Of a DNA stretch of 64,000 nt, positions 17,177 to 27,581 are shown piece after piece. The notes under the pieces are model-generated. The model was not told where the DNA came from. It searched no databases and saw nothing but the letters and a program-made list of their open reading frames with translations. Numbering within the stretch: position 1 is the stretch's first letter; each line of letters begins with the position of its first letter. This DNA comes from Pedobacter zeaxanthinifaciens (GTDB lineage Bacteria; Bacteroidota; Bacteroidia; Sphingobacteriales; Sphingobacteriaceae), in the NCBI RefSeq assembly GCF_003313335.1, contig NZ_QMHP01000005.1:1-64000 (forward strand), read 5' to 3'. The position numbers were made by a program, and so were the translations under genes.

Positions 17177-20080
17177 ATGAGGAGAAACATCAAATATTTA
17201 TTTTTGCTCTTTTCGCTAACGCTGTTATCCGCAATTTACGCGACAGCAAGTGATATCCCTCGTATTGGAGTACCATATATACAAAACTTCGGCAAGGCGC
17301 TTTACGCCGCAGGCAACCAGAATTGGTCCATCGCAAAAAACAGCAAAAGCATTATGTTCTTTGCAAATTCAGGCGGACTTTTAAGCTACAATGGCAAATA
17401 TTGGCAAAAACATGAGTTGCCAAATAAACAGATTGTAAGATCAGTAGCCATTGGACATGATGGTTTGGTTTACACTGGCGGATTTGGTGAATTTGGCTAT
17501 TGGGATTACGAAAATAAAGAGCTACAGTACCATTCTTTAATTAAATTAATTCCTAAGTCAGCCAAACTTAGCGGCGAAGTTTGGAAAATATATGTCATTG
17601 GAAAAACGATATATTTTCAAACCTTTTCAGAAATCTTTGTTTACCAAAACAAAAAAATCACAATAATTAAAGGTGTAAACAACTTATTATTTACCCATAA
17701 GGTTAACAATAGGTTATTTGCCGAAGTAATAGACAATGGCCTATTTGAAGTAAAAGGGAAGCAACTCGTAAAGTTATTGGGCAGCGAGATATTAGGCAAA
17801 ACAGGGATACTCTCCATTTTACCTTTTAAAAATAACCAGTTGCTAATTGGCACAAGTAAAAATGGCCTTTTTTTATACGATGGTACAATTTTCACACCAT
17901 TTAACAGTCAGGCAAATAATTTCCTAAAAACCTACCAACTCAATAACGGCGCCAAAGTTTTCAATAATTATTATGCTTTTGGCACCATTCTAAACGGCGT
18001 AATTATTATTGATGAAAATGGAAATATTGTTCAAAGCATCAATAAAACTAGCGGCTTACAAAACAACACGGTTTTAAGCATCTACAACGATGATGAAAGT
18101 AATTTATGGGTGGGCTTAGATAATGGTATCGATCGGATTGAGCTTAACTCGCCCCTTTCTTTCTATTTTGATAAAACAGGAAGATTTGGCACCGTTTATT
18201 CAAGCTTAATTTATCAAGACAAAATTTACCTGGGAACCAATCAGGGTTTATTTTATAGCACTTGGAATAGCAGTTGGAAAAACATCAACAACAATTTCGA
18301 CTTTAAACTGATTCCTAATTCGCAAGGTCAGGTTTGGGATTTAAGTAATATTGATAACCAATTGATATGCGGCCATAACGATGGAACTTTTGCGGTTACT
18401 GGTGATAGGATTGAAAAAATATCCTCAATTAATGGCGGTTGGACACTGAAAAAACTCTCTTCTAACCCTAACGTATTAATTCAAGGAACCTATACCGGAT
18501 TGTGCATCTATACAAAAAATGCTTCCGGAAAATGGGTTTTTAGTCATAGGATAAATGGTTTTGGTGAACCTTCGAGATATGTTGAGCAAGATCATAAGGG
18601 CAATATTTGGGTTAGTCACGCTTACAAGGGGCTATACCGCATTACCCTAAGCAGCGATTTTAAGCAAGCCTTAAAAGTAAAGTATTTTGACGAAACCAAT
18701 GGATTACCAAATAGCTTTAACATCAATACCTTCAACCTAGAAAATAGAATAGTTTTCTCTACTGATTCGGGTTTTTACATCTACGATGACATTACCAACA
18801 AATTCAGCAAGTACAAGGAATTGAATCAAAAGTTGGGAAGTTTTAATACATCCAATAAAATTATCAAAGCAGGTACCGGAAAATATTGGTTCATCAATAG
18901 AGGCCGTATGGGGCTGAGTGATTTTATAGAATCTGGAAACATCAAGGTTGACTCGAACAGGTTCAATATTTTAGATGCCCGTATGGTGCAGTACTACGAA
19001 AACATCAGTCAAATTAGTAACAATATTTATTTGATCAGTGTTGATGACGGCTTTGCAATTTATAATGATGTACTAGCCGGATCAATGAAATTGAGTAAAA
19101 AGCTACCTCAGGTAGTTATCGGTAAAATTGAAGACATCACAGACAAATACAGTTTAATTGCTGAAAGTGGTGATGCTGAACAAAAAATAGAAATCCCTTT
19201 TTCGAGAAATAGCATAAGAATTTCATTTGCACTACCTTATTATCGCCTTGCAAAAATCAAATTTCAATACTATTTAGATGGTTACTCTAAGCAATGGTCG
19301 GATTGGAATACGGCAACACAAAAAGATTTTACCAATTTGAGTAACGGCACCTATATTTTTAAAGTGCGTGCTAAAATTGATGAAAATACTGTTAGCGCAG
19401 TAAGTGAAATAAAAGTGATCATTTTGCCGCCTTGGTATGCAAGTAATTGGGCATGGATTTGCTATCTAATTTTGGCAGTGGCCGGTTTAGTAATTGGCAA
19501 AAAGGTATATGAAAGCAAATTGCAAAGAGATCAACAAAAAATTGCACAAAAGCTACAGCAAGAAAAGGAAGAGTACCTAAAGAAAAAAGCTGAAGCAACT
19601 GAAAAGCAAATTAGCAGGTTGCAGACTGAAAAACTACAAACCGAATTAGCTGGCAAAAGCCGAGAACTGGCAAATTCGGCAATGAGCTTGGTTTACAAAA
19701 ATGAGTTACTGCAGAAAATCAGTCAAGAGCTAAATAAACTTCGTGAAAATAAGGATCACAAATCTCCGGAAGACCAATTGAGAAAGATTCAAAAAATTAT
19801 TGATGATGGCATGAACGATGAAAGGGACTGGAATTTATTTGAGAAAAGTTTCAATGAAGCACACGAAAGTTTCTTTAAAAAATTGAAAATTAACCATCCC
19901 GACTTAGTACCAAATGACCTTAAATTGTGTGCCTATTTACGGATGAATATGAGCAGCAAGGAGATGGCATCTCTATTAAACATCTCTGTACGTGGCGTTG
20001 AAATTAGAAGATATCGCTTACGAAAAAAATTGGCTGTGCCTCATGATAAGAATTTAACCGAGTTCTTAATCGAAATCTAA
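17177..20080 (+). CDS. Membrane sensor-regulator with propeller, Y_Y_Y and LuxR-like HTH domains
   Basis: A 967-residue one-component regulator. Signal peptide (1-26); a periplasmic beta-propeller of two-component-regulator-type repeats (for instance VLSIYNDDESNLWVGLDNGI and HKGNIWVSHAYKGLYRI); a triple-tyrosine (Y_Y_Y) domain at about 680-745 (IKFQYYLDGYSKQWSDW); one membrane segment at about 755-775; a coiled coil (785-860); and a C-terminal helix-turn-helix (about 900-965, MASLLNISVRGVEIRRYRL). It has no histidine kinase or receiver domain. Located directly upstream of susC, it most likely senses a glycan fragment and activates the following locus (inference). Confidence 0.93.
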   Translation: MRRNIKYLFLLFSLTLLSAIYATASDIPRIGVPYIQNFGKALYAAGNQNWSIAKNSKSIMFFANSGGLLSYNGKYWQKHELPNKQIVRSVAIGHDGLVYTGGFGEFGYWDYENKELQYHSLIKLIPKSAKLSGEVWKIYVIGKTIYFQTFSEIFVYQNKKITIIKGVNNLLFTHKVNNRLFAEVIDNGLFEVKGKQLVKLLGSEILGKTGILSILPFKNNQLLIGTSKNGLFLYDGTIFTPFNSQANNFLKTYQLNNGAKVFNNYYAFGTILNGVIIIDENGNIVQSINKTSGLQNNTVLSIYNDDESNLWVGLDNGIDRIELNSPLSFYFDKTGRFGTVYSSLIYQDKIYLGTNQGLFYSTWNSSWKNINNNFDFKLIPNSQGQVWDLSNIDNQLICGHNDGTFAVTGDRIEKISSINGGWTLKKLSSNPNVLIQGTYTGLCIYTKNASGKWVFSHRINGFGEPSRYVEQDHKGNIWVSHAYKGLYRITLSSDFKQALKVKYFDETNGLPNSFNINTFNLENRIVFSTDSGFYIYDDITNKFSKYKELNQKLGSFNTSNKIIKAGTGKYWFINRGRMGLSDFIESGNIKVDSNRFNILDARMVQYYENISQISNNIYLISVDDGFAIYNDVLAGSMKLSKKLPQVVIGKIEDITDKYSLIAESGDAEQKIEIPFSRNSIRISFALPYYRLAKIKFQYYLDGYSKQWSDWNTATQKDFTNLSNGTYIFKVRAKIDENTVSAVSEIKVIILPPWYASNWAWICYLILAVAGLVIGKKVYESKLQRDQQKIAQKLQQEKEEYLKKKAEATEKQISRLQTEKLQTELAGKSRELANSAMSLVYKNELLQKISQELNKLRENKDHKSPEDQLRKIQKIIDDGMNDERDWNLFEKSFNEAHESFFKKLKINHPDLVPNDLKLCAYLRMNMSSKEMASLLNISVRGVEIRRYRLRKKLAVPHDKNLTEFLIEI

Positions 20081-20208
20081 CACTACATCATTACCTCTCA
20101 AACGCATTTTTTAAAGTTATTTTAAGGCGCACTATTTTTCTCTTCTGTAGTAGTGCAAACCACAACACAATATGTGTTAAAAATGGCCTATAAGGCATTT
20201 AAAGCTAA

Positions 20209-20240
20209 AAAATATGACTATTGAGAAATAGCCATATTTT
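20209..20240 (+). terminator. Hairpin terminator after sensor gene
   Basis: Arms 20209-20222 and 20227-20240 pair over 14 positions with one mismatch around a GAGA loop, flanked by A and T runs, so it could act in both directions. It separates the regulator from the SusC gene. Confidence 0.6.
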
Positions 20241-20334
20241 AAAATGATGTAGTAATGTGCAAGTGATTTATGTTGTTTTACATCAACAAAAATTCAACAT
20301 TCGCATATTCAAATAATCAAATATTAATAACGGT

Positions 20335-23300
20335 ATGAAAAAAATCTTTACAGAATTCTCTGTTATTGCCTGCTTTTTATTACTACTACTATCAGACGTT
20401 GCCTTTGCCCAAAACGTTACAGTTAAGGGTTCGGTAAAAGACGATCAAAACCTTCCGATACCGGGAGTTAGTGTAGTAGTGAAAGGAACAAGCAATGGCG
20501 TACAAACAGACGCGAGTGGAAATTACACGATTAGTGCGCCAAGCAGCGGCACCTTGGTGTTTTCCTTCATCGGTTTTAACAATCAAGAAATTGCAGTTGG
20601 TACAAAAACTACCATCAACGTAACCTTAACTGCCGCCAACAATGATTTACAACAAGTTGTAGTTGTTGGATATGGTACGCAACAAAAAAGAGACCTCACA
20701 GGTTCAATTGCCAGCGTTAAAGGGCAAGAAATCGAAAAATTAACGACTACTAACCCGATCAATGCGCTACAAGGTAAGGTACCAGGTTTAACTATTTCTA
20801 ACAATGGTGCTCCGGGATCTTCTCCAACTGTACGTATTAGAGGTGTAAATAGTACAAGTGGAGGCGCAGTAAATCCTCTTTACGTAGTAGACGGTCAATT
20901 GCAAGACAATATCGATTACTTGAACCCAGCGGATATTGAGAGTATTGATGTGTTAAAGGATGCATCTTCAATTGCCATTTACGGATTAAAAGGTGCAAAC
21001 GGAGTAATTGCCGTTACTACCAAAAAATCGGCCAAAGGAAAAACCACCATCAACTTGAGTAGCAATGTAGGTATACAAAAAGTTACTAATCAAATTGAAA
21101 TGGCTGATGCCGACGGTTTCAAAAAATTGTATTCGGCTCAACTAGCCAACTTAGGAGCTGCTCCGTTTGACTATACCAATTATAATGCAAATACAAATTG
21201 GCAAGATTTGATCTTTAGAAATGCGGTAATCAATACAAACAACTTAAGCATTTCTAACAACGGAGAAAAAAGCACTACCTTGATTAACTTAGGTTATAAC
21301 GATCAGGACGGTGTAATGAAATACAGTAATTACAAAAAATTTATTGCCCGCTTAAATGAGGAAATTAGAATTTCTGACAAGATAAAAGTTGGCGCTAACT
21401 TAACAGGTTTTCACTGGAGAAACGAGCCTAACACATCAAGTATCACTAATGCTTTATGGGCTGCGCCAATTGTAGCTGTACAAACTAACGATTTGTATAA
21501 CACTATGCCTTCTTTCCAAAGAGCGCAGGTTGGCAACCCTGTTTATGCGATGGAGCGTAACAGAAACACATCTATTAACCGCGGTTACAGAATCAGTGGT
21601 AATCTATTCGCTGAAATCAAATTCTTAAAAGATTTCACCCTTAATTCTACTGTTTATACTGATTTAGGATTCAATAATGCTAGAAGTTACTCGCCACTTC
21701 CTTTCAGAACAGTAAACTTAGGCGAAGGGGCAGCACCTACCGAAGTGGTATATGATAACTCGGTACGTACCACTGTGGGACAAAGTGCAAATGAATACAG
21801 AAAGTATCAACAAGATCATACCATTAGCTATAGCAAAAAGTTTGGACAAGATCACAAATTAAACGCAGTAGCTGGTTTTAACTCAGTTTACGAATCGTAT
21901 ACTACGTTAAGCGGCAGTAGAAGAGATACGACAGTTAATGTACCTAACAATCCAAACTTATGGTATTTGAATGTTGTAAATCAGAACAACCCTACGTTTA
22001 ACAGCGGAGGTGGTGAAGAGGAATCTAACGCCGGTGTTTTCTTAAGAACAAGTTATTCATATAAAGACAAGTACTTATTCAACGGTACAATTAGAAGAGA
22101 TGGAAACTCAAAACTAGCGAACCAAAATAGATGGCAAACCTTTGGAAGCGTTGGTTTGGGATGGGTTGTGAGTGAAGAAGGTTTTTTCAAGGATAATGTA
22201 AAAGGAGTTGATTTCTTCAAATTAAGAGGAGCTTATGGTTCTTTAGGTAATGCGGGAAGTATTCCAAACAACTTATTTGAAATAGGACTTACAACAGCTA
22301 GTAATGCAATATTTGGTGACCAAATATACACTGCTCTTTCAAACGCCTACCTTGTAAATCCGAATTTGCGTTATGAAAAAATAAAAGGCTTTGATGTAGG
22401 TTTTGATTTGAAAGCATTAAAAAATAGACTAAGTGCGGAAGTAAGTTATTTCGATAAAAAGACAGAAGACTTATTAACTACCTACACTTTGCCTGGACCT
22501 GCTGGAAATTACACTTACTATGATAATTTAGGTACTGTTACCAATAAAGGTATTGAGATTTCATTGGGCTGGAACGATAAAATTGGTAAAGATTTTAGCT
22601 ACAGCATCAATCCAAATTTCAGTTATGTAAGCAATAATGTAGAGGCTATTGGAAATACCACTAACTTCTTAATTACCAACGGCATTAATGTAACAGAAAC
22701 TGGAAGATCAATTGGATATTTTAGAGGATATAAACAAATTGGAATTTACCAATCAGCGGCTGATATGGCAAGAATGCCTGTAATGGCTGGTTCACAAATC
22801 GGTGATATCGCTTATGAAGACGTAAATGGGGATGGTCAAATCAACACTGATGACAGAACCTATTTAGGCTCTCCTTTTCCTCCATATTCTTACGGCTTAA
22901 GCATCACATTAAATTACAAAGGTTTCGACGCAACAATTGATGGACAGGGATTTGCAGGTCATAAAATTTATACCCAACGCAAAACTCAAGTGTTCGCTAC
23001 CTTAAACTACGAAGCTAACAGGTTAAACGCTTGGACCGCTCCTGGCTCAACTAACGTTGAACCGATTTTGGACAATACCAGAGCTAACAACTTCTTATTT
23101 AGTAATTATTTTATTGAACCTGGGGATTATTTCCGACTAAGAAATGTGCAACTTGGTTACACTTTCAACCAAGGTTTCATCAATAAATTAGCGATATCGA
23201 AATTGAGAGTTTTCGTAAGCGGACAAAACCTAAAAACTTGGAGCAAAACCACTGGTTATTCTCCCGAAGCAATTATTGGTAACCCAACAAGTTCAGGCGC

Positions 23301-23361
23301 TGACAATGGTCTCTATCCAATTACAGCGGTTTACACCTTTGGTTTAAATGTTACTTTTTAA
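20335..23361 (+). CDS. susC: SusC/RagA family TonB-linked outer-membrane protein
   Basis: A 1008-residue SusC-like transporter that imports oligosaccharides across the outer membrane with TonB energy. Signal peptide (1-26, DVAFAQN), CarboxypepD_reg-like domain (about 27-105), the conserved VVVVGYGTQQKRDLTGS TonB-box region, plug domain (about 120-230; VRIRGVNS, DPLYVVDG-type segment, GLKGANGVIAVTTKK), and a long C-terminal barrel with the terminal YTFGLNVTF. It is paired with a SusD gene 25 bases downstream. Specificity cannot be read directly; neighbouring enzymes suggest a beta-glucan. Confidence 0.98.
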   Translation: MKKIFTEFSVIACFLLLLLSDVAFAQNVTVKGSVKDDQNLPIPGVSVVVKGTSNGVQTDASGNYTISAPSSGTLVFSFIGFNNQEIAVGTKTTINVTLTAANNDLQQVVVVGYGTQQKRDLTGSIASVKGQEIEKLTTTNPINALQGKVPGLTISNNGAPGSSPTVRIRGVNSTSGGAVNPLYVVDGQLQDNIDYLNPADIESIDVLKDASSIAIYGLKGANGVIAVTTKKSAKGKTTINLSSNVGIQKVTNQIEMADADGFKKLYSAQLANLGAAPFDYTNYNANTNWQDLIFRNAVINTNNLSISNNGEKSTTLINLGYNDQDGVMKYSNYKKFIARLNEEIRISDKIKVGANLTGFHWRNEPNTSSITNALWAAPIVAVQTNDLYNTMPSFQRAQVGNPVYAMERNRNTSINRGYRISGNLFAEIKFLKDFTLNSTVYTDLGFNNARSYSPLPFRTVNLGEGAAPTEVVYDNSVRTTVGQSANEYRKYQQDHTISYSKKFGQDHKLNAVAGFNSVYESYTTLSGSRRDTTVNVPNNPNLWYLNVVNQNNPTFNSGGGEEESNAGVFLRTSYSYKDKYLFNGTIRRDGNSKLANQNRWQTFGSVGLGWVVSEEGFFKDNVKGVDFFKLRGAYGSLGNAGSIPNNLFEIGLTTASNAIFGDQIYTALSNAYLVNPNLRYEKIKGFDVGFDLKALKNRLSAEVSYFDKKTEDLLTTYTLPGPAGNYTYYDNLGTVTNKGIEISLGWNDKIGKDFSYSINPNFSYVSNNVEAIGNTTNFLITNGINVTETGRSIGYFRGYKQIGIYQSAADMARMPVMAGSQIGDIAYEDVNGDGQINTDDRTYLGSPFPPYSYGLSITLNYKGFDATIDGQGFAGHKIYTQRKTQVFATLNYEANRLNAWTAPGSTNVEPILDNTRANNFLFSNYFIEPGDYFRLRNVQLGYTFNQGFINKLAISKLRVFVSGQNLKTWSKTTGYSPEAIIGNPTSSGADNGLYPITAVYTFGLNVTF

Positions 23362-23386
23362 TTCACCCATATTAATTGTAATTAAA

Positions 23387-24946
23387 ATGAAGATATTTGA
23401 TAATAAAACTAGAAATTTCACTTTAGTAGCAGCCGCATTTGCCGTAGCTATTTTAGGTTCTGGTTGCAAAAAATTCCTTGATACTCAGAAACAAGGTTCA
23501 TATTCTACCGAAACATATCCTTTTTCTAACGGCGCAGGAGACAATCCTTATGATCAGTTCGTATTTGGCGCTTACAATGAGCTTCGTGCCTACAATGTAC
23601 ATGTTGACGGCTTTTTGGTGGCCACCAGTATCAGAAGTGATGATGCCGACAAAGGAAGTACACCAACCGATGGTGGTGCTGATGTAATAGGCATGGATAA
23701 TTTCACTGTAGTTCCAACTAACGGAAGATGTAATGCTTTATGGACTGGTTACTACAACCTAATTTCCAAAGCTAACCTTGTATTGGATCAAGTGGCAAAT
23801 AACAAAGACATTGTAGCTACTGAATCAGCAAAAATACAAGCTCAAGCTGAGGCTAGATTTTTAAGAGGTTATGCTTACTTTATGCTAGTGAGGTTTTTTG
23901 GAAGAGTACCCTTGGTAGATAAAGTGGTTGGTGCTTCTGATAGCAATATTCCACAGAGTACTCCGGCACAAGTTTATGCTTTTATTGAAAGCGACTTGCA
24001 ATTTGCTGCAGCTAACCTTCCTCTATCATGGCCTGCAAAATTTGTTGGTCGTTTAACTAGAGGTGCCGCTAACGGAATTTTAGCTAAAGTATACTTAACT
24101 CAACAAAAATGGGCAGCTGCAATGGCAGCCGCAAATATGGTGATGACGTCAGGTCAATATGACTTAAGTACTTCGTACGATGTAATTTTCAGAGAAACTG
24201 GCGAGAACAGTAAAGAGTCGGTATTTGAAGTTCAAGCTACCGCTAGTGCTGCTGTTCCAACTGCTAATGGCATTCAGCTAACCAGTCATCAAGGCGTGAG
24301 AGGATCAGGCGTTTGGGATTTAGGTTGGGGCTGGAACACGCCAAGTGTACAACTTGAAGCTGCTTACGAAGCTAACGATCCGCGTAAAGCTCGTACTATA
24401 CTTTACACTAGTACTGCAAGTACTCCAGGTTCAACGATCTATGGCGAAACCACACCTGTGGGATTACCAAACCCGAGATATAATAACAAAGCTTACACTA
24501 ACCCAGCCATTAGGGCATCTGTAGGTAACAGATTCGGTTACTGGATGAATGTAAGAATCCTGCGTTATGCAGATGTGGTTTTGATGTATGCCGAAGCAGC
24601 TAATGAAGTTGGTGGTGCGGCTAATACTACCGCAGCCTTAACTGCGTTGAACAGCGTACGTGCTAGAGCCAGACGCGGCGCACCTGCAGGTACTTTACCA
24701 GATATCACCGTAACTGATCAAGCGGCTTTAAGAACAGCAATTCAACAAGAAAGACGTGTTGAGCTAGCAATGGAATACGATAGATTTTTTGATTTAATCA
24801 GATGGGGTTCTACAGTTGCTCAAGCTGCAATGACTGCTGCTGGAAAAACAGGGTTTAGTTATGATAGGGATAAGTATCTTCCTATTCCACAAACTCAAAT
24901 TGACCTTAGTAAAGGTGTTTTAACTCAAAATTTTGGTTATAATTAA
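23387..24946 (+). CDS. susD: SusD/RagB family glycan-binding lipoprotein
   Basis: A 519-residue SusD-like lipoprotein (lipobox GSGC, Cys at 27, then KKFLDTQ). The helical TPR-like core shows NLISKANLVLDQV, AEARFLRGYAYFMLVRFFGRVPLV and the terminal ERRVELAMEYDRFFDLIRWG and KYLPIPQTQIDLS typical of the family. It caps the SusC transporter on the cell surface. The ATG at 23387 is used; a longer frame from 23348 would overlap susC and spoil the signal peptide. Confidence 0.97.
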   Translation: MKIFDNKTRNFTLVAAAFAVAILGSGCKKFLDTQKQGSYSTETYPFSNGAGDNPYDQFVFGAYNELRAYNVHVDGFLVATSIRSDDADKGSTPTDGGADVIGMDNFTVVPTNGRCNALWTGYYNLISKANLVLDQVANNKDIVATESAKIQAQAEARFLRGYAYFMLVRFFGRVPLVDKVVGASDSNIPQSTPAQVYAFIESDLQFAAANLPLSWPAKFVGRLTRGAANGILAKVYLTQQKWAAAMAAANMVMTSGQYDLSTSYDVIFRETGENSKESVFEVQATASAAVPTANGIQLTSHQGVRGSGVWDLGWGWNTPSVQLEAAYEANDPRKARTILYTSTASTPGSTIYGETTPVGLPNPRYNNKAYTNPAIRASVGNRFGYWMNVRILRYADVVLMYAEAANEVGGAANTTAALTALNSVRARARRGAPAGTLPDITVTDQAALRTAIQQERRVELAMEYDRFFDLIRWGSTVAQAAMTAAGKTGFSYDRDKYLPIPQTQIDLSKGVLTQNFGYN

Positions 24947-24956
24947 TTATTGAGAC

Positions 24957-25835
24957 ATGAAAGTTAACAACTTAAATAAATATAAAATTGCCTTTCTACT
25001 AGCTACCGCTGTGGTTGGTACATCATGTAAAAAAGATGGTAATCCAAATAATTTGCCTGATGTTGATGCATCAAGTTACGCTGGTAAAATTGATGGTTAC
25101 GCTAGTTCAGATGAGGTTTATCCGAATAACTTGGTTGCTTATTGGTCTTTTGAAGATAATAGCAATGAACAGAAAACCAGCTCAACACCTACCGCAACAG
25201 CTAATGCCAGTTTTATAGCAGGAGTTAAAGGTAAAGCGTTGAAGCTAACAGCTGGCTACGTTTACTTTGCTAAGCAATTTGATGCTTTTAAAAGTGATGC
25301 ATTAAAAAACTTCACCATTAGCAGTTGGGTACAGATTGCAAATAATGGCTCTAAAAAAACCATGTTAATGACAATTGCACGTCCTAACACGTTTTTGGGA
25401 AGTTTAGATTTCCGTTTAAACACAAATAGCACCTCAACTACATTTCTAGGGATAGGCCCAAGATTCACGACCTTAGGTGGAGGCAGCCAAGATAATCTTA
25501 ATGCCAATTTATCTCCTGCATTTGGTGCAACTGTTTGGACTCACCTCGTACTAACCTACAATGGAGCTACTGGTATCTTCAAAGTATGGGCCGACGGAAA
25601 AGATGTTGGTTCTTATAATAGCCGTGGTACTGGAAATAATGTATTTAAATCTTACGAGCCAGGTGAGTTCATCATCGGTGCTCATTACAACAACATCCCA
25701 GGCAAAGAAATCGTTGGATCAGCAGCTGATTTTGTAGCTATGACGGGCAGTGTTGATGAATTAAGAATTTATAATACAGTTCTTCAAGATGCAAGTATTA
25801 AAGCACTTTACAATCTAGGTAGAGCAGGTAAATAA
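24957..25835 (+). CDS. LamG-domain surface lipoprotein
   Basis: A 292-residue lipoprotein (signal ending VVGTSCKKDG). From about residue 60 it is a concanavalin A-like/LamG (Laminin_G_3) domain: NNLVAYWSFEDNSNEQ, FTISSWVQI, WTHLVLTYNGATGIFKVWADGK and a closing SVDELRIYNTVL. Such proteins in SusCD loci usually act as extra surface glycan binders; that role is inferred. It begins ten bases after susD and is followed by a strong hairpin terminator, so it closes the first transcript of the locus. Confidence 0.9.
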   Translation: MKVNNLNKYKIAFLLATAVVGTSCKKDGNPNNLPDVDASSYAGKIDGYASSDEVYPNNLVAYWSFEDNSNEQKTSSTPTATANASFIAGVKGKALKLTAGYVYFAKQFDAFKSDALKNFTISSWVQIANNGSKKTMLMTIARPNTFLGSLDFRLNTNSTSTTFLGIGPRFTTLGGGSQDNLNANLSPAFGATVWTHLVLTYNGATGIFKVWADGKDVGSYNSRGTGNNVFKSYEPGEFIIGAHYNNIPGKEIVGSAADFVAMTGSVDELRIYNTVLQDASIKALYNLGRAGK

Positions 25836-25848
25836 TACTATAAAACAG

Positions 25849-25880
25849 AAAAAGGCACAGTAGCAATGCTGTGCCTTTTT
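25849..25880 (+). terminator. Strong intrinsic terminator inside the glycan locus
   Basis: A perfect 12-bp stem (25849-25860 with 25869-25880), loop of eight, right arm ending in TTTTT. It separates susCD-LamG from the enzyme genes and suggests that the surface proteins and enzymes differ in transcript level. Confidence 0.88.
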
Positions 25881-25898
25881 ATCAAATATCAATTAAGT

Positions 25899-27569
25899 AT
25901 GCGATTTTTTCAGATGTTACAGCGAGGTGGTAATATTTTACTACTTCCTCTTATTTTACTAACTATAGGATGCAAAAAAAATAATGCTGAAAGCATCACA
26001 AATTCGGATACTTCGCTTTATTTTACCATTAACGGCAACAATAACGGAACGCTTAAATACACGAATTTAACAGGTAAGCCCATTGCCAAATTTACATTTA
26101 CTGAACCCATTAATACCGCAACCACTTCCAACGGAATTTCATTTAAAGATGCTGACGGAGTAGTTATTCCAATTAACATCACTTTTGATGACAATAATAA
26201 AATTGTAAATGTAAGCCCACAAAATAACCTTTCCTCGTTTGCTACATATACGCTTAGTGTAAATGATCAACTAAAGTCTTCAACGGGCGGCAGATTGATC
26301 AATCCCGTTAGCATTACGCTTGTTTCTGGAATGGATGATACCGATAAATTTCCACGAATAAGCGATGACGAACTGCTTACTTTAGTTCAAAAGCAAACTT
26401 TCAAATATTTCTGGGATTTTGGGCACCCTGTAAGCGGAATGGCCCGCGAAAGAAATACCTCTGGCAATACAGTAACCTCCGGTGGAACTGGTTTTGGCGT
26501 AATGGCCATGGTGGCCGGTATCCATCGAAATTTTATCACTAGAAATGATGGACTAGCAAGAGTTCAACAAATAGTTAATTTTTTAAAAACTGCCGACCGT
26601 TTCCACGGCGCTTATTCACACTGGATAGATGGAAACACAGGGAAAGCAATTGCTTTTAGCACCAAAGACAATGGAGGCGACTTAGTAGAAACTTCCCTAC
26701 TAATGGCAGGATTAATTAGTGCCCGCCAATACTTCAATGGCACAACAACTGCCGAAACCAACTTAAGAAATGACATTACACAATTATATAACCAAGTAGA
26801 ATGGAGCTGGTACCGTAATGGAACTAACTCACTCTATTGGCATTGGAGCCCAACCTACAACTGGGACATGAACTTAAAAATACAGGGCTGGAATGAGTGC
26901 CTAATCACTTATGTTTTAGCTGCATCTTCCACTACCTACGGTATTTCTAAAGCTGTTTATGATGAGGGATGGGCCAGAAACGGCGCTATGAAAAATGGCA
27001 ACACTTACTACGGTGTTCAATTGCCCTTAGGCAATGCCGGAGGAGGACCATTGTTTTTGTCACACTATTCATTTTTGGGAATCAATCCAAATGGGTTAAT
27101 TGATGCTTATGCCAACTACGAAACACAAAATAAGGCACATGCCATGATCAATTACAATTATTGTGTGGCCAACCCTGCAAAAAATAATGGCTATAGCGCT
27201 AATTGTTGGGGATTAACTGCAAGCGATATACCAGGAGGCTACACAGCAAGTTCTCCTACCAACGACCGTGGTGTAATTGCCCCTACCGCAGCACTTTCTT
27301 CATTTCCATACACGCCAGAGCAATCCATGGCCGCATTAAAGTTTTTTTACTATAAACTAGGAGATAAAATTTGGAAAGAATATGGATTTGTTGATGCATT
27401 TAACCTTAACGATCCGTGGTTTGCTTCTTCACACCTAGCTATTGATCAAGGTCCTATCATCGTTATGATAGAAAATTATCGAAGCAAGCTCATTTGGAAC
27501 TTGCTCATGAGCGCTCCTGAAATTAAAACAGGTATGACTAACCTCGGTTTTTCAAGTCCTAATTTATAA
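25899..27569 (+). CDS. Glycoamylase-fold (PF10091, GH144-like) lipoprotein with Ig-like domain
   Basis: A 556-residue lipoprotein (LLTIGCKKN). Residues about 30-150 look like a Big_5-type Ig domain; from about 160 the PF10091 alpha/alpha toroid follows: LVQKQTFKYFWDFGHPVSGMARER, GGDLVETSLLMAGLISARQY, HWSPTYNWDMNLKIQGWNECLITY and SHLAIDQGPIIVMIENYRS. Characterised members of this fold include the GH144 endo-beta-1,2-glucanases of Bacteroidota. The ATG at 25899 is used since the upstream ATG at 25866 lies inside the terminator. A shorter paralogue follows directly. Confidence 0.88.
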   Translation: MRFFQMLQRGGNILLLPLILLTIGCKKNNAESITNSDTSLYFTINGNNNGTLKYTNLTGKPIAKFTFTEPINTATTSNGISFKDADGVVIPINITFDDNNKIVNVSPQNNLSSFATYTLSVNDQLKSSTGGRLINPVSITLVSGMDDTDKFPRISDDELLTLVQKQTFKYFWDFGHPVSGMARERNTSGNTVTSGGTGFGVMAMVAGIHRNFITRNDGLARVQQIVNFLKTADRFHGAYSHWIDGNTGKAIAFSTKDNGGDLVETSLLMAGLISARQYFNGTTTAETNLRNDITQLYNQVEWSWYRNGTNSLYWHWSPTYNWDMNLKIQGWNECLITYVLAASSTTYGISKAVYDEGWARNGAMKNGNTYYGVQLPLGNAGGGPLFLSHYSFLGINPNGLIDAYANYETQNKAHAMINYNYCVANPAKNNGYSANCWGLTASDIPGGYTASSPTNDRGVIAPTAALSSFPYTPEQSMAALKFFYYKLGDKIWKEYGFVDAFNLNDPWFASSHLAIDQGPIIVMIENYRSKLIWNLLMSAPEIKTGMTNLGFSSPNL

Positions 27570-27581
27570 AACAACACACAA

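Noticed and set aside
23348-23386. N-terminal extension of SusD overlapping susC
   Set aside because: It spoils the lipoprotein signal; the ATG at 23387 gives a standard one.
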